Below are positions 1 to 12,921 of a DNA stretch of 64,000 nucleotides, piece by piece. The notes under the pieces are model-generated. The model was not told the DNA's origin. It was given only the letters and a program-made list of their open reading frames with translations, and did not search any database. Origin of the DNA: Cocos nucifera (lineage: Eukaryota; Streptophyta; Magnoliopsida; Arecales; Arecaceae). Within the stretch, counting starts at the first letter, position 1; every line of letters begins with the position of its first letter. The stretch covers positions 186,001 through 250,000 of the forward strand of contig QRFJ01000775.1 of assembly GCA_006176705.1 (NCBI GenBank). Reading direction: 5' to 3'. The position numbers and the translations under genes were made by a program.

Positions 1-323
1 AGAACCTTCCCTCGATTCAAGTGTGCTGCATGCTAAGATCAAAGCATGTAGGGCATGTCTCAACCTCGTGTTTGCAGCTTGAACCTCCCTCGGTTCGAGC
101 ACTTTGCATGCCGAGATCAGAGCATGTAGGGTACATCTCAAGCCAATGTTTACAATACAGTCTAAATCTTTTCTCAATTCAAGCACTCTGTATACTGAGA
201 TTGAAGCATGCGGGATAGGTCTCAAGCTGGTGTTTGCAATGTTGTTCGAACCTTTCTCTCGATTCGAGCGCAGCTACATGCCGAGATTGAATGCGTGCAG
301 GACACGTCTCAATTTCATGTATT
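1..323. repeat. Tandem repeat, about 80-bp unit, 4 copies
   Basis: Four diverged copies follow each other. Each has the order CTCGATTC-like, GAGATC/GAGATT, AGCATG, TCTCAA, TGTTTGCA. The AGCATG-equivalent site falls near 43, 121, 205 and 291, so the period is 78-86 bp. The array may continue left of the window. Short open frames here are composition effects. I see no coding signal. Confidence 0.8.
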
Positions 324-439
324 TAATTTTTAATATTCTAATTATGCTTAATTAATATAATTTAAATAAAAAAATAATTTTTAGTGATGGTATTAGCTGT
401 TGCCAATACCTGACACTAATACTCATAATAGAAGAAGGC

Positions 440-1745
440 TATCATATAGGATTAAGGCACAGGCTGGCATGCAAGGAATTGACGTGCGATGAAGGCACAG
501 GTGAGCAGGAACTGAGACTCGGAGATGTAGCCATGAATGGAAGCTTGGCAAGGTCGGGAGCTTGTGCCTGGGGGCTTGAGGAGGTGGGAGGCAGTCGAGG
601 ATTTGGGAGGCGAGCCGGGTGCAGCCGAGGAGAGATGGTCGGACGAGAGAGGGGGTGGCGGGTGAACCAAAGGGCCGAGGGTTTAGAAAAGGAGGTAGGA
701 GGTGGCGAGGAGAGGGAGGAGGTGGCGAATGAACCAAAGGGCCGAGGGTTTGGGGAGGTAGGAGGTAGTTGGGGTTCGGAGAAGGAGGCAAGAGGCGGTC
801 GGGGGGAGAGAGGGGGTGATGGAGGAACCGAATGATAGAAGAGAGGAGGGTGGTGGGCTGTGATTTTGGAGAGGCAGGAGGTCGAGAGCTTGCACCTGGG
901 AGCTCAAGGAGGCGAGAGGCAGCTAGATGTTCAAGGAGGTGAGCCAGGTGCAATCGGGGGGAGATGGCCGGGGGGAAGCCATCGGCCTAGGAAGAGAGGG
1001 GGTGGTAGGTGAACCAAAGGGCCGAGGGTTCTAGGAGGTAGGAGATGGATAGGGTTTGGAGAAGGAAGCAGAAGGCAGTCGAGAGGGGAGAGGGGATAAC
1101 AGGGGAACCGAATGATGGAGGAGAGGAGGGTGGCGGGCTGGGGTTTCAGGTAGGTAGGAGGTCGGGAGCTACGCCTAGGAGCTTAGGGTGGCAGGAGGCG
1201 GTCAGAGGTTTGGGGAGGTAGGTCGGGTGCAGCCGGGGGGAGACAGCTAGGGGGAAGTTATGTCCTAGGGAGAGGGGGTGGCAGGGGAACCAAAGGGCCA
1301 GAGGTTCGGAAAGGCAGGAAGCCGACAGTCGGGATCTCAAGAAGGCGGGCTGGGTGTAGTTGAGGATAGGCCGCCGGCAGGGGGAGAGAGAGAGTGGCGT
1401 GGGAACCAAAGGGTCGGAGGTTCAGGGAGGCAGGAGATTACCGGAGATTCGAGAAAGTGGGTCGGTTGTAGCCGGGAGGATCGAGATGCCGAGGGGCTCA
1501 AAAAGATAGAAGGCAGTCGGAGGCTCAAGAAGGCGGATCTAATGCAGCCGGGGGAAGGCCGCCAACCAAGAGAGAAAAGGGGTGGTGGGGGGACCGAAGG
1601 GAGGGGGTGAGGGCGGTAGTGATGGGGGATAAAAATGCTGGAGGATAGGAGGGTAGTGGAAAAGCGATGACCTGATGGGCGGTGGAGTGGGAAAAAATGA
1701 GGGGACGATGGGTAATGGCGTGGGAAAAAAATGAAGACGACGGTG
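440..1745. repeat. G-rich minisatellite core of CACTA A
   Basis: About 1.3 kb of strongly G-over-C skewed sequence (plus strand G-rich). The phrase GAACCAAAGGGCCGAGGG or a close variant recurs near 664, 730, 1012, 1287 and 1399. The larger spacing is about 275-282 bp, with shorter partial units. Long frames on both strands, such as 423-953 minus, are proline/glycine/arginine rich and come from skewed composition. They look like shadows, not genes. Confidence 0.75.
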
Positions 1746-1999
1746 GGAAGGAGAAAACGAGATGGAAAGATTATTAGCGATGGCATATTCTATCGCTAAT
1801 AATCATTTTCCATCGCTAATATGCAAAAAATTATTAGCGATGGAAGAAGCCATCAGTAACATTATTTTCATCACTAAAATTATATATTTAAAATAATATT
1901 TTTAAATTTTCAGCAATGGTATTCTTGCCATAATTAAAATCATCGCTAATATAATTTTTTTACATTAATTTTTTTTATCCTCTTAAGTCATTTTTTGGA

Positions 2000-3105
2000 T
2001 GGTTAAAAATCAATATTTAATTTTATTAAATTTTTTAACTTAATTAATTTATGAATCAAATCTTAATTGATTTAAATTATATTTAATTTAATTAAACATG
2101 ACTTAATTTGAGGCTAATTGAGTTTTAATATTTCGAGTAAAACTTAGATTCAAAGTCTAATTGAATTAGATTTAATATAATTTTGAATTAGATTCGAATC
2201 AAATCCAAATTAAAAATAATTTTTTTATAATTAATTTAAATTATATTTAATTTAATTAAACTTAACTTAATTTGAATGTAATTAGGTTTTACAATCTAAT
2301 TAGGACTTGAATTCAAAGTCCAATTGAATTAGGTTAGACACGATTTTGAATTGGATTTAAATCAAGTTTCAATTGTATTTGGATCAAACCAAAATTGAAA
2401 ACTAATTTTTCTAATTGATTATAATTAAATTTAATTTAATTAAGCTTAACTTAATATTAAAATAATTGAGTTTTATTATCCATGTAGGATCCAAATTTTA
2501 AAGTCTAATTGAACTACTATTGATGGGTAATCTAATTGAATTCGAATCAGATTCGAATTGGATTCAAATTAAATTCAAATTAAAAATTATTCTTTTTAAT
2601 TAATTTAAATTAACTTTAATATTTAATTTTAATTTGATTAATCTTAACTTAATTTAATACCAATTAGGTTTTATAATTCATGTAGGATTTGGATTTGAAG
2701 TCTCATTGAATTATATTTGATAAAATTTTGAATTAAATTTGAATCGAGTTTGAATTAAATTTAAATCAAATATAAATTAAAAAAAATTTAATTATTTAAA
2801 TCAGCTTAAATTTAATTAGGCTTGACTTAAATTGAAAGTAATTGAGTTTTACTATCCAAGTAGAACTAGAATTAAAAGTCTAATTGAATTAGAATTGATA
2901 GAATTTTGAATTAGATTTAAATTAAACCAAATTAAATACTAATTTTTTCTAATTAATTTAAATCAATTTTAATTTAATAAATTTTTATTTAATTTAAGAT
3001 TAATTAAATTTTATAGTCTAAGTAGGACTTAGATTCAAAGCTTAATTAAATTTGATTTAGTAGAATTTTGAATTGGATTCAAATTAGGTTCGAAGTGGGG
3101 TTTGA
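2000..3105. repeat. AT-rich tandem repeat, 170-200 bp unit, about 6 copies
   Basis: The phrase ACTTAATTTGA...AATTGAG/AATTAGG followed by TCCAAATTC / AAGTCTAATTGAA recurs near 2098, 2267, 2447, 2646, 2825 and 2990. Units differ by many substitutions and indels. The array lies between two blocks of CACTA subterminal repeats, so it appears to be internal to CACTA A. No coding potential. Confidence 0.7.
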
Positions 3106-3586
3106 CTAGTTATGGATTATTGGCAACGATAAATATGCCATCATTAATTCTATCACTAATAATATTTTAAATATTTTTTTTAAAAATTATTAGCAATGGT
3201 AGATTTTCATCACTAATATTCAAAAATATCATTGCTAATTAATTATATATTTAAATATTATAAAAAAATTAAAAATTTTAAATAATTTTAGTGATGGCAC
3301 GTGTTATCACTAATAATAATAATGCCATTGCTAATAATTTGTTATTAGCGATGGCGATATTTTTATCATGAGTAATCCAAATTTACCATCGCTAATAATT
3401 TTTTTTAAAAATATTTTAAATTATTTTTTATATTTTTAGAGATGGTTTTTATCATTGCTAATAATTTATTTGCCATCGCTAATATTATTAGTGATGGCTT
3501 TTTTTTATCGATGTTGTAGTGGCAAAATGCTTTATTAGCGATAGGGTTTGTTGCCATTGCTAAAATCCAATTTTCTTGTAGTGCAA

Positions 3587-3900
3587 GTATATCCATTTTC
3601 TATTATGCAAATGGCCATGAGGTGCCTAAGGGTGTGAGCTGAAAAGCTAGTTGCCTTTGAATATTTGCATTTCTCTGACATCGATCATATTTTCTTATAT
3701 ACTCAATTGCATCTCATTGCATGGTTGGCCAATAATATCCCTATCGAAGTAGCTTGTAGGATAATAATCTAGCTCCAAAATAGTTTTCACATACTTCTTC
3801 GTGAACTTCCCTCAAGACATAATTGACTTTAGATGGTCGAAGGCATTTGAGGAGCGGTAGGAAATAAGATCTCTTATATAGCTTGTTTTCATATAAGACA
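3587..3900 (-). pseudogene. Gypsy A integrase N-terminal zinc-binding region, broken
   Basis: Minus-strand translation gives a recognisable integrase HHCC region: LREVHEEVCENYFGARLLSY, then YYWPTMQ, then CDRCQRNANIQ, then WPFA. In Tat-type gypsy elements this precedes the catalytic core. The frame carries stops and a shift near 3600. The match ends where CACTA A begins, just after the codons for MDIL that open the core in relatives. The rest of integrase and the 3' LTR must lie beyond the CACTA element or be lost. Confidence 0.75.
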
Positions 3901-4099
3901 AAGCAAGAGACTTGATTTCTTAATTTTCGAGCTTCTTTAGGATCTCTAGGAAGGATGTTGTCTTTGAGTTACCAAATCAATGGGTCAATCTAGCTAGGCT
4001 CATGATCCACTTGCATAATTTTTAGAGATTCTTTCAAGCTTGGGTGCTGAAGAGTTTCAAAGAAAACTTCCTTGGGTAACTCATTTGGAGCTAGAGTTG

Positions 4100-4560
4100 C
4101 CAACTTGGAGAGAAGGTCGGCCCTAGAATTCTCCGTTCTAAAAATTTACTGAATGTCAAAACTGCTAAAGGCTGAGGTTAGACTTTTCACTTTATCCAAG
4201 TATTTTTTCATACTTCCTCCTGAGCTTCACAGCTGCCATTGACCTATCCTACGATCAATTGCGAGTCACTAAAGGCTCTCACATGATTTGTCCCTAGTTT
4301 CCTAGCTATCCTCAATCCTATGATCAGAGCTTCATATTCTGCTCCATTATTAATTGTAAGAAACTCAAAATATAGTGCATACTTAGCAACAACTCCTTTC
4401 GAGTTGATAAGAATTAAGCCTATACTTGCTCTAGAAGCGTTGGATGAGCCATCAACATATAATGCTTAGAAATCCTTAGGGAGACCCACTTTTTCTTTAG
4501 GAGAGTTTGGCTGCAGACTAGAAATGCTGACCTCTTATAGTTCAGGCTCAACTGGATTGG
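4100..4560 (-). pseudogene. Gypsy A second RNase H domain (aRH), broken
   Basis: The minus strand reads YVDGSSNAS, then NGAEYEALIIGL, then VRAFSDSQLIVG, then VNGSCEAQEE. These match the DG, E and D motifs of the extra RNase H found downstream of the first RNase H in Tat-lineage gypsy elements. A stop replaces the residue after QLIVG (TAG where relatives have Gln). Its position between RNase H and integrase is as expected. Confidence 0.75.
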
Positions 4561-5960
4561 GAATGGTGCATTCCACCACAAAATCAGTCAATATTTGAAC
4601 TTTGATTGACGGTCAAGGTTGAAACTTAATATCAAATTCTATGAGTTCAATTGCTCATTTTTCTATTCTTCTAGAATTATTTGATCGATGAATAACTACT
4701 TTTATTGGTTGGTCTATGAGGATTGTTATTACGTGCCCCTGAAAATAAGGTCGAAGTTTTCTTACTGCAATCAGTAAAGCATAGGTTAGCTTTCCAACTT
4801 GGTATACCTAGTTTCTACATCTCTCAAAACCCAACTTATGTAGTAGATCAGCTTCTGAACTTTCACCTCCTCTCTTATTAGGATAGCTCCAATGGCTGCA
4901 GGAGATACCACCAGGTACAAGAACAACTCTTCACCGAGTTCAGGCTTGGCAAGGAGAGGAGGTGAGCTAAGGTAGTCCTTTAATTCCTCAAAGGCTTGCT
5001 ATAGTAGAAGTTCTTTGGTTGCTTGAGCACTTGAAAGAAGGGTATACGACGTTCCATCGATCTTGCAACAAAATGATTTAAAGTCGTGATCTTCTCCATC
5101 AAGTGCTGAACTTCTATTATTATCCGAGAATAGTCATCTCTTAAATGGTCCTAATCTTCTCTGAGTTTGCCTCGATGCCGCATCTTGACATCATGAATCT
5201 CAAGAACTTTCTCGAAGTCACCCTGAAAGCGCATTTGGTTCAGCTTCATTTTATACTTTCAGAGGATGTTGAATGTCTCTTTTAGGTTGGCAATATGATT
5301 TCTTAAAGATCAACTTTTGACAAGCATGTTATCCACATAAATTTTCTTATTATGGCCGATCTATTTCTTAAAGATTTTATTCACCAGGCCCTGGTAGGTC
5401 ACATCTGCATTCTTGAGTCCAAAGGACGTAACCCTTTAACAATAAAGACCATAGTTAGTAATAAAGATAATTTTCTTCTTATCTTCAAGTACCATCCAGA
5501 TATAGTTATAGCCCAGGAAGGCATCCATAAAGGTGAGGAGCTCATGGTCCGAGGTTGTATCCACTAGCTAGTTGATTCTGGATAGAGGATAGCTATCCTT
5601 CAGATAGACCTTATTCAAATCAGTGAAGTCTATGCACATCATCCATTTACCATAAGTCTTCTTGACAAGAACTATATTGGCAATCTAATCTAGGTAGGAT
5701 ACTTTTTGGATGAACTAGGTCTTGAGGAGCTTGTCTACCTCATCCACAATCGCCTTCTTTCGCTCTGCTACAAAGCTATACTTCTTTTGCTTTATGGGTC
5801 GACACTTTGGGTCTACATTTAGCCAATGCTCCATAACTTCTACATTGATCCCAGGCATTCCTTTGCAGAAAAGTGATGAGCTACTTTTTAACTTCTTCCT
5901 CCAAATTTGAACCAATCTGGATTGTATGGTCCTCATTTTCATCATTCAAAGAGACTGTCA
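4561..5960 (-). pseudogene. Gypsy A reverse transcriptase and RNase H, broken
   Basis: The clearest piece is the RT N-terminus at 5715-5945: MPGINVEVMEHWLNVDP, then KQKKYSF, then VDEVDKLLK. Further on the minus strand come WMMCIDFTDLNK, then TFMDAFLGYN, then the catalytic box as YVDN (near 5330), where an active enzyme has YVDD. RNase H follows with YLVVSPAAIGAIL and YALLIAVRKLRPYF. Several stops interrupt the frame. The altered catalytic Asp and the stops show it is dead. Confidence 0.8.
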
Positions 5961-6260
5961 CAAGATTGTCGATTGGTTCTTCTCGTTCTTCAGTCAGATC
6001 ATCATGGATGTCAAGTCCATCCATCAGACAAAGTTCAGGCTATTTTCGTCCTTGCAAAATAATTGTATAACAATGATATACTAGAGCTTGATCTCTCCTG
6101 ACTTTTTTGACTCCATGCTCTATTGAAAACTTCATCTTCAAATGATATGTTGATATCATAGCTTGAAGTACATTCAACATGAATCGACCGAGGATTGCAT
6201 TGTAAGTAGAAAAGCCTTCACCACTAAAAAATCGATTTGAGCTTTGGACTGCTTTAGGTA

Positions 6261-6563
6261 CTAACCTATCATAACTGATAAAGTAATTATTCCTTCAACC
6301 AGTATAGCATCACTAGTGAATCCCACTAATGGAGAGCTTATTGATCCCATATGACTATCAAATATAGACATTTTGGAGAAAACATTATAAAATAAAATAT
6401 CAATAGAGCTTTCATTATCAATCAAGACACGACGTACATCATAATTGACAATATTTAAAGTAACTATAACCACATCATTATGCAAAAATTGAACTTCTTG
6501 TGCATCTTCTTCAATGAAAGCATTGGATTCTTCAGTCCTCCATTTTCTTGCTAGCTCTACCAA
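6261..6563 (-). pseudogene. Gypsy A aspartic protease segment
   Basis: An open stretch of 100 residues contains VRRVLIDNESSIDILFYNVF, which aligns with the retropepsin-like box of gypsy elements. The active-site triad DNGS or D[ST]G appears here as DNES, so the glycine is lost. It sits between the gag end (6708-6893) and RT, the normal order. In the full element it would cut the Gag-Pol polyprotein. Confidence 0.75.
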
Positions 6564-6699
6564 TCTATTGTCGCCTTCCTATCGATGTCCCCAACTAATT
6601 GTATTAATGATCCCAAATGAGGGTCGATCTCCTTGTGGTTCATTCCTCTAAGGTGGTTCTGGCTGCGAAAGCGCCCTTGGTCGATCTTCCATTCTTTCT

Positions 6700-7557
6700 A
6701 GCTGACATCATAGAAAATGATCCAGCCAACCTCGTCTGATGAGCTCCTCAATTTTATCCTGAAGTTGGATGTATTCTTCAGTATCATGACCATGGTCATG
6801 ATGATATAAGCAGTACTTCTTGGGATTGCACTTGCTTGGATGAGACCGCAACTTGTTCAACCTCGAAAGTTGCTCCTTGATTTTCATCAACACTTAAGTT
6901 TTTAGAGCATTGAAAAAATAGTAGTGATAAAATCTTCTAGGGGGAGGACTCTACTGCATCCTCCGATCCAAGCTTCTCGATCGATGAGCTCGAGGTGGAG
7001 TTCGGACCCATCTGCATTTGGGAGGGATTTTGGAATGCGATCGAGCTTCGCTCGACTTCTTTATAGGTGTGGGCTAGCTAGATTCTCCTACCTATTGCTC
7101 TTTGGCGACCTCATCATCTTGAAGTTTCAAAGCTTCCTCAACCAGATATAGTCCTCAGCCCGAGCCAACATGTTGATGAAGTACTAGGGATACTTCTTCT
7201 TCAAGAAGAAAAGAAGATCATTCTTTAGAAGGCAGTCCTTCAGATCGGCCATGGTAATAGATTGATCCAAATTTTGGACCTCTAGGATAGTAGTATTAAA
7301 GTGACTGACATAAGCTCAGATGGACTCTCCTTTCTTCTGCTTGATATTGATAAGAGAGTCTGAATCTCATCTCTAGTGCCGGCTGTTGACGAAGTATGCC
7401 ATAACTGGTGGCTTAACTGATCAAAGGAGTAAATGGTACCTAGTTTGAGGTTCAAGTACTAATTTCTTACTGCTTCTTTCAAGATGGAGGAAAAAGCTTT
7501 GCATAGAATGGCATCCGGTGCACCATGGAGTAGCATCAGAGTCTGAAAGGCTTCAAG
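6700..7557 (-). pseudogene. Gypsy A gag, C-terminal two thirds
   Basis: On the minus strand, starting beside copia 1: LEAFQTLMLLHGAPDAILCK, then KEAVRN, then SFDQLSHQ, typical of the retrotransposon gag family (PF03732). The end of the segment (6708-6893) contains YCLYHHDHGHDTEEYIQLQD and EELIRRGWL, the conserved C-terminus before protease in this gypsy group. Several stops interrupt it. The coding sequence continues at 17970 on the other side of copia 1. Confidence 0.75.
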
Positions 7558-9849
7558 TGAAGGAAAAATCCTATTTTTTGGGTCAGATTTATTCAGATCT
7601 GATTGGATCAAGAGAGATATTTCAAAAAAAAATTTTTTAGATCCAAATCAGATATGAGACTCTCCAGATCTAATTTTATTGATCTGATAAAATAAAATAA
7701 ATTAAATTAAATCTAATTTAATTATACCTTATTATGGGTAATTCTATTATCCTATGATGATCCAATGTTTGCCTAAGGTTCTGGATGTAGCCACGCAAGT
7801 GCCTAGCCTCTACCAGTATCCACTCGAGCAGGATCTGGAGATCTTCTCTTTCTCAATCTCTCCTCCAAAAATTAGATCAAGATCTGATCTTGAAGGTCTT
7901 CAAAATGACTTTTGAAGATCAGTCGTTGTCTCTTACAGCAATGCTGCCTTCTTCCTTTTCTGTCGCCTTTCTCTTGCTCGGATTGCACCAAACTTGCACC
8001 CAAAAAGTCTTGGACGTGGATAGGAGAGAGAGAACATGGAGGTGGCAGGGAGAGGAAGGGACAAAAGCTTTATGGTGTGGGTAAAGGGTAGAACCTCATA
8101 ATCCTAGGCGTAGATAGGGTTTATATAGACCCTGCTGCACCATGCAGTGCCACATCATCCCAACCAATCATGGCTCTTTGTGCAATCAGATCTAAATCTA
8201 ATTAGTAGGATGACATCATCTAATCCAATTAGATTAGAGTCTCTCACAAACCTCCTTAGGTGGCACCAAGACTGATCAAAGAAGACTCTTTGGTGCCACC
8301 CAAGTTGAAAGCATGAAGCAACCTGGAGTCCCATCTATTTGGGACTCCAAGCGTGATCCTCATGGGGCGCATGCCTTCCTAGGCGTGCACCCCCTTCCTT
8401 TTTACTTTTTAGTAGGAGGACAAAGCCCCATGTTCTCTCCTATGGGTGCATGACATATGGGAAGATGTCTAAGTGTCAAAGGTCAACGTTTGACCAAAGT
8501 TAAAGAATAAGATTTAGCAGGTGATGAAAAATGGTAGGTATTGTCTCAAATTTATCTCATAAATTAAGACAAACCTTTTTTGACCTAGACAAGCTTCAGT
8601 CAGATCAAGTAAAGATTTTTGAGTGAGCCCAAACACATTTGACTCAGTCAAGACAAGCTTTAATAATTGTTGAAGGAGAATATTAGGCTCAATCGTATGC
8701 TAGCACGATTTTCTTGAGCCTAATTGAATCTTATTCAAATCAATTAAACCTAGGTTAAGTCCAAATTTTTTTGATGATATCCAAGATCCAACCCCGTTAT
8801 TTGTGTGATCTAGTTAGGTTTAGTTCTGTATGGTAATGGGATACGTCGTGATCTCTATCATCGATATCATCAAAACATCTTCCGATGGATCAAAACTTTT
8901 CTAATTCAGATAACTAGTATGATCGATCATCCAAATCATTCTAATTGCTTCCAAAATCTACCAGTGACACCTAGCAGCATATGGTGGCAATCCATCAGAA
9001 CTGAAAATAAACCTCTTGGTGTAGTTACCTATGTGATTAAGTTCCTCTATCTTGAGCCCTGATCAGATTAGGATTAAGGTGATCTCATCAAATCCTAATT
9101 TTCATCATATGAATTAATCATTCGATTCAAGTTCAATATGAAAACCCTAATAGAAACTCTTTCTATTATTTCACTCTACCATGGCAATGGGCTTATGGAC
9201 TTGATTCTCATGATCATCATAGGGCTGCTCCTCATCTACCAAGGTAGATAGATCCCCTATTGGTGCAATCCAATTCCAACAATGAACATGCTATAGCCAA
9301 CATACACCTCAGGATTCCGAATGACTAGGAGATCGAGTTATGGTATAGTCAAACTATAACACTCACAAGGTGAACTGTTGATGTACCTCAGGTCAAAAAA
9401 TCAGATACACCACTGTAGCTTTGAGCCAGTCATCGACGAGAAGGTAGACTTCCGTATGACTGCTCGAGGCGGTCACACTCAGTGCCTCATTCTTTAACGA
9501 GTAGTTGTACTCTCGCTCCAGTGTCTCTACACCGTAGACTTAAGACTCATCTATACTAAAGAAGTGATTATATACCAACCTTCTAGATTAATCACCATCC
9601 TCATGATCATCCTATGGTCGGAAGCATTTTATGAGTTAATAATGAAAATTCATGTCTTAAATTTTTAACTCTTGAAAATATGAACTATCATTACCATTAA
9701 CTCAAAGGATGTATCACAGACACTTTCAAATACACATTATGATAGAAAATAATCCATTTTGTTATTTATAATTAAAATTATAATTTTGTCCTTAAATGTG
9801 TATTACAAGTGTCAGCCAATTCTGGCTTCTAGGACACACATATCTAACA
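7558..9849 (-). repeat. Copia 1 3' LTR
   Basis: 2,292 bp. On the minus strand it begins TGTTAGATATGTGTGTCC and ends TCCTTCA. A TATA-like box (TATATAA on the minus strand) lies near 8121-8129, upstream of the inferred transcript start. It aligns with the LTRs of copia 2 along its length with many transitions and small indels. Confidence 0.9.
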
Positions 9850-9869
9850 AACTCTCACTTAACATAAAG

Positions 9870-12800
9870 TCAATTGGCTACAAATCTAAGTTCCATCTTC
9901 TCAAGATGGGTTTTGATCTTCTGCTGGCCCAATAGCTTTATGAGTGGGTCTGCCACATTGTATGTGGAGTCAACTCTCTTGACCTCAACATAATCTTTCT
10001 CAAGGTAATCACGGATTAGGTTATATCGCCGCTCGATATGCTTGAATTTTTGGTAAGACCTCGGCTCCTTAGCAAGGACTATGGTGCCATTATTATCGTA
10101 GTACAGAGGAATGGCATCCAATGGCATTACTTCGATCTCTATGGCAAATTTTTTTTACCAGAATGCCCCCTTCGCAGCTTCTAATGCAGCGATGTATTAT
10201 GCTTCCATGGTGGAATATGCTATCACTGTCTGCTTGAAACTCTTTCAACTGACAGCACCACCATTACACATAAATAAACTTTCAGTTGTCGACTTTCGAT
10301 CATCTATATCGGATATAAAATCTGAGTCCGTATACCCCTAGACTTGGAGTTCTCCATTACCAAAAATCAACAACATATTCTTAGTTCTTCTCAGGTACTT
10401 AAGGATATATTTCATAGAAGTTCAGTGTTCTTCACTTGGATTCGACTGATATCTACTCGTGACACTCACAGCATGGGCTATATTAGGTCGTGTACATAAC
10501 ATGGCATACATGAGGCTCCCTATTGCAGAAGCATAAGGGATCTTGCTCATGCATTCAATCTCCTCAGGTATGCTGGGACACATTTTCTTGGAAAGATGAA
10601 TGCCATGTCTGAAGGATACTAATCTTCTCTTGGAGTTTTTCATTCTAAACCTCTTTAGCACTTTCTCTATGTACATCTTCTATGAAAGACCTAGCATCCT
10701 ATTTAGTCTATCTCTATAGACTTTGATTCCTAGAATGAAGGATGCTTATCCTAGATCTTTCAAGGAGAATTCTTTAGATAACCATATTTTAACTATAGTC
10801 AACATGGAAATATCATTTCTAATAAGAAGGATATCATCCACGTATAGTACGAGGAAAATAATAGTGCTCCCACTGACCCTTTTTGAAAATACATGGTTCC
10901 TCCTCATTTTTTATGAAATCAAATAATTTGATCACATCATTAAAACAAGTATTCCAACTCCGAGATGCTTGCTTAAGTCCATATATGGACCTTTGTAGCT
11001 TGCATACTTTGTGATCAGCATCACTAGATGTGAAACCTAGCGGCTATTCCATATAGATATCTTCCTCAAGGTATCTATTTAAGAACGTCATTTTCATGTC
11101 CATTTTCCATATTTCATAATTGAAATAGGCTGCAATAGCAAGCAATGTGCGGATGGATTTTAGCATAGCTACTGGTGAAAAGATATCTTGATAGTCAATG
11201 TCTTCACACTGACTATAACCATTTGCCACTAATCTAGCTTTGAATGTCTCTACATTCTCATCTGCACCAATCTGTCTCTTGTAGATCTATTTACACCTAA
11301 TAGGTACTATACCTTCTGGTGGATCTACCAAGGTCCAGACTTAGTTTGAGTGCATCGAGTCAATTTTTGATTTTATTGCCTCTAACCACTTCTCGGAGTC
11401 GATATCTAATATCATCTCGTCATAGGTTTTGGGATCACCATGAACCCCATTACCTACGAAGAATATTTTCTCTACTCCCTCTAAAATAGTACCTAAGTAC
11501 CTCTTAGGAGGACGGAAAATCCTTTTTGATCTACGAGGTGGAGGTAGTGATTGTATTGGCTCAACCTGATTTGGTTCCATGGGGTCCTTAGCTCATTGCT
11601 CTTGGAAGACTTTCTCCCCTAGCTTGATCTGCTTTCCAATGCTGCTATCTTGAATAAACTATTTTTCAAAAAAAATGGCATGCCAACTCACAATCATATT
11701 ATGATCTTTTGAAATGTAGAAATAATATTCTAATGACTCTTTAGGATATCCTATAAATCGAGCTCTAAAGGACCTATAGTCTAACTTGTCTGCTTGTTGT
11801 CTTTTGACATGAGCCAGACGACTCCAAATTTTGAGATGACTCAGACTTGATTTTTTATCATGCCATATCTCATACGGTGTGGTAGGAACCATTTTAGAGA
11901 AAACCCTATTCAATAAATATATTACAGTTAATAGACTATGTCTCCAAAGAAAATCAAAAAGGTCTGTGAAGCTCATCATGAATAGGACCATATCTAATAA
12001 GGTCTGGTTCCTCTATTCTGAAATCTCATTGAGTTGAGGTATTTCAGGTGGAGTCCATTGAGCGACTATGCCATTTCGCTTGAGATAGTCCAGAAATTTT
12101 TGACTAAGGTATTCACCTCCTCGATCTGATCGAAAAATCTTAATGAATTTTTCAGTTTGCTTTTCGACTTCATGTCTAAATTTTTTGAACTTTTCAAAAG
12201 CTTCAGACTTATGTCTCATAAGATACACATACCCATACCGAGATAAATCATCGATAAAGATTATGAAGTAATCAAAATTGCCTCTGAACGACATATCAAA
12301 TGGACCACACACATCGGTATGTACTAGGGCAAGTAGATCCATGGCCCTTTTCCCATGTTCTATAAAAGAAAGCTTAGTCATTTTGCCATGAAGACATGAT
12401 TCATAAATTGGATATGGCTCAAAAGTCAATGGACTCAATAGTCTAATTTTTTCCAATTTATTAACCCTATCTTCTGCTATATGATCTAGCCTTAGGTGCC
12501 ATAGATACCTATCGTTTGGACTATCCCTGGGTCATTTTATGGCATTCACATTTTGCTCGATATTAAAGATAGATACATCAATATGTAACTGGTAGAGACC
12601 GTTAATGAGGAAACCACTTGTAATTTTATTTCTTTCATAAAGAATATTATAATGATCCTTAGGAAAACTAATTACATAGCCTTCTTGTGCTAAACATGAA
12701 ACAGAAATCAAATTTCTGCTTGCGGTAGGCACATAATAATAATCCTTAAGTACTAAATCTAAGTCAGATGGTAGTTGAAGAGGATAGATTCCCACGGCCA

Positions 12801-12921
12801 CAGCAGTAACCCTTGCTCCATTTTCGATGTGTAGAATCATTTCACCATCCCTCAGCCTCCTACTATTCTCAAGATCCTGTATGAAAGTGCACAAATGAGC
12901 ACTAGAACCAGAGTCAAGCAT
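9870..12921 (-). pseudogene. Copia 1 pol: protease, integrase, RT, RNase H, broken
   Basis: Order on the minus strand: protease (LDSGSSAHLCTF near 12900), integrase catalytic region (12013-12456, VHTDVCGPFD and SDRGGEYLSQ), integrase C-terminal part (11659-11991), RT (FNYEIWKMDMKMTF near 11100, YVDD near 10840), RNase H (9870-10127, NNGTIVLAKEPRS). The frame is cut by many stops, including TAG at 11659-11661 and 11044-11046. The first TAG is also present in copia 2 and the second in copia 3. Many changes are C-to-T or G-to-A, as expected for methylated, silent repeats. Confidence 0.85.

Larger units (their letters stand above)
360..3583. mobile_element. CACTA (En/Spm) transposon A, right end; left end not seen
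   Basis: The right terminus at 3571-3583 reads, on the minus strand, CACTACAAGAAAA, the classic end of plant CACTA elements. Inward of it (about 3115-3570), and again at about 380-420 and 1765-1960, are many direct and inverted copies of a subterminal motif of the type TTAGCGATGGC / CATCGCTAATA. Such subterminal repeats normally bind the element's own transposase. No transposase gene is visible in this part. The interior holds a G-rich tandem repeat and an AT-rich tandem repeat, listed separately. No matching CACTA end is found to the left, so the element either starts outside the window or is truncated. The flanking base triplet outside the terminus is CAA (3584-3586). Confidence 0.75.

Noticed and set aside
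423..953. 176-codon minus-strand frame in the G-rich core of CACTA A
   Set aside because: Pro/Leu/Ser-rich with no domain. Overlapping long frames on both strands arise from GC-skewed repeats that lack stop codons.
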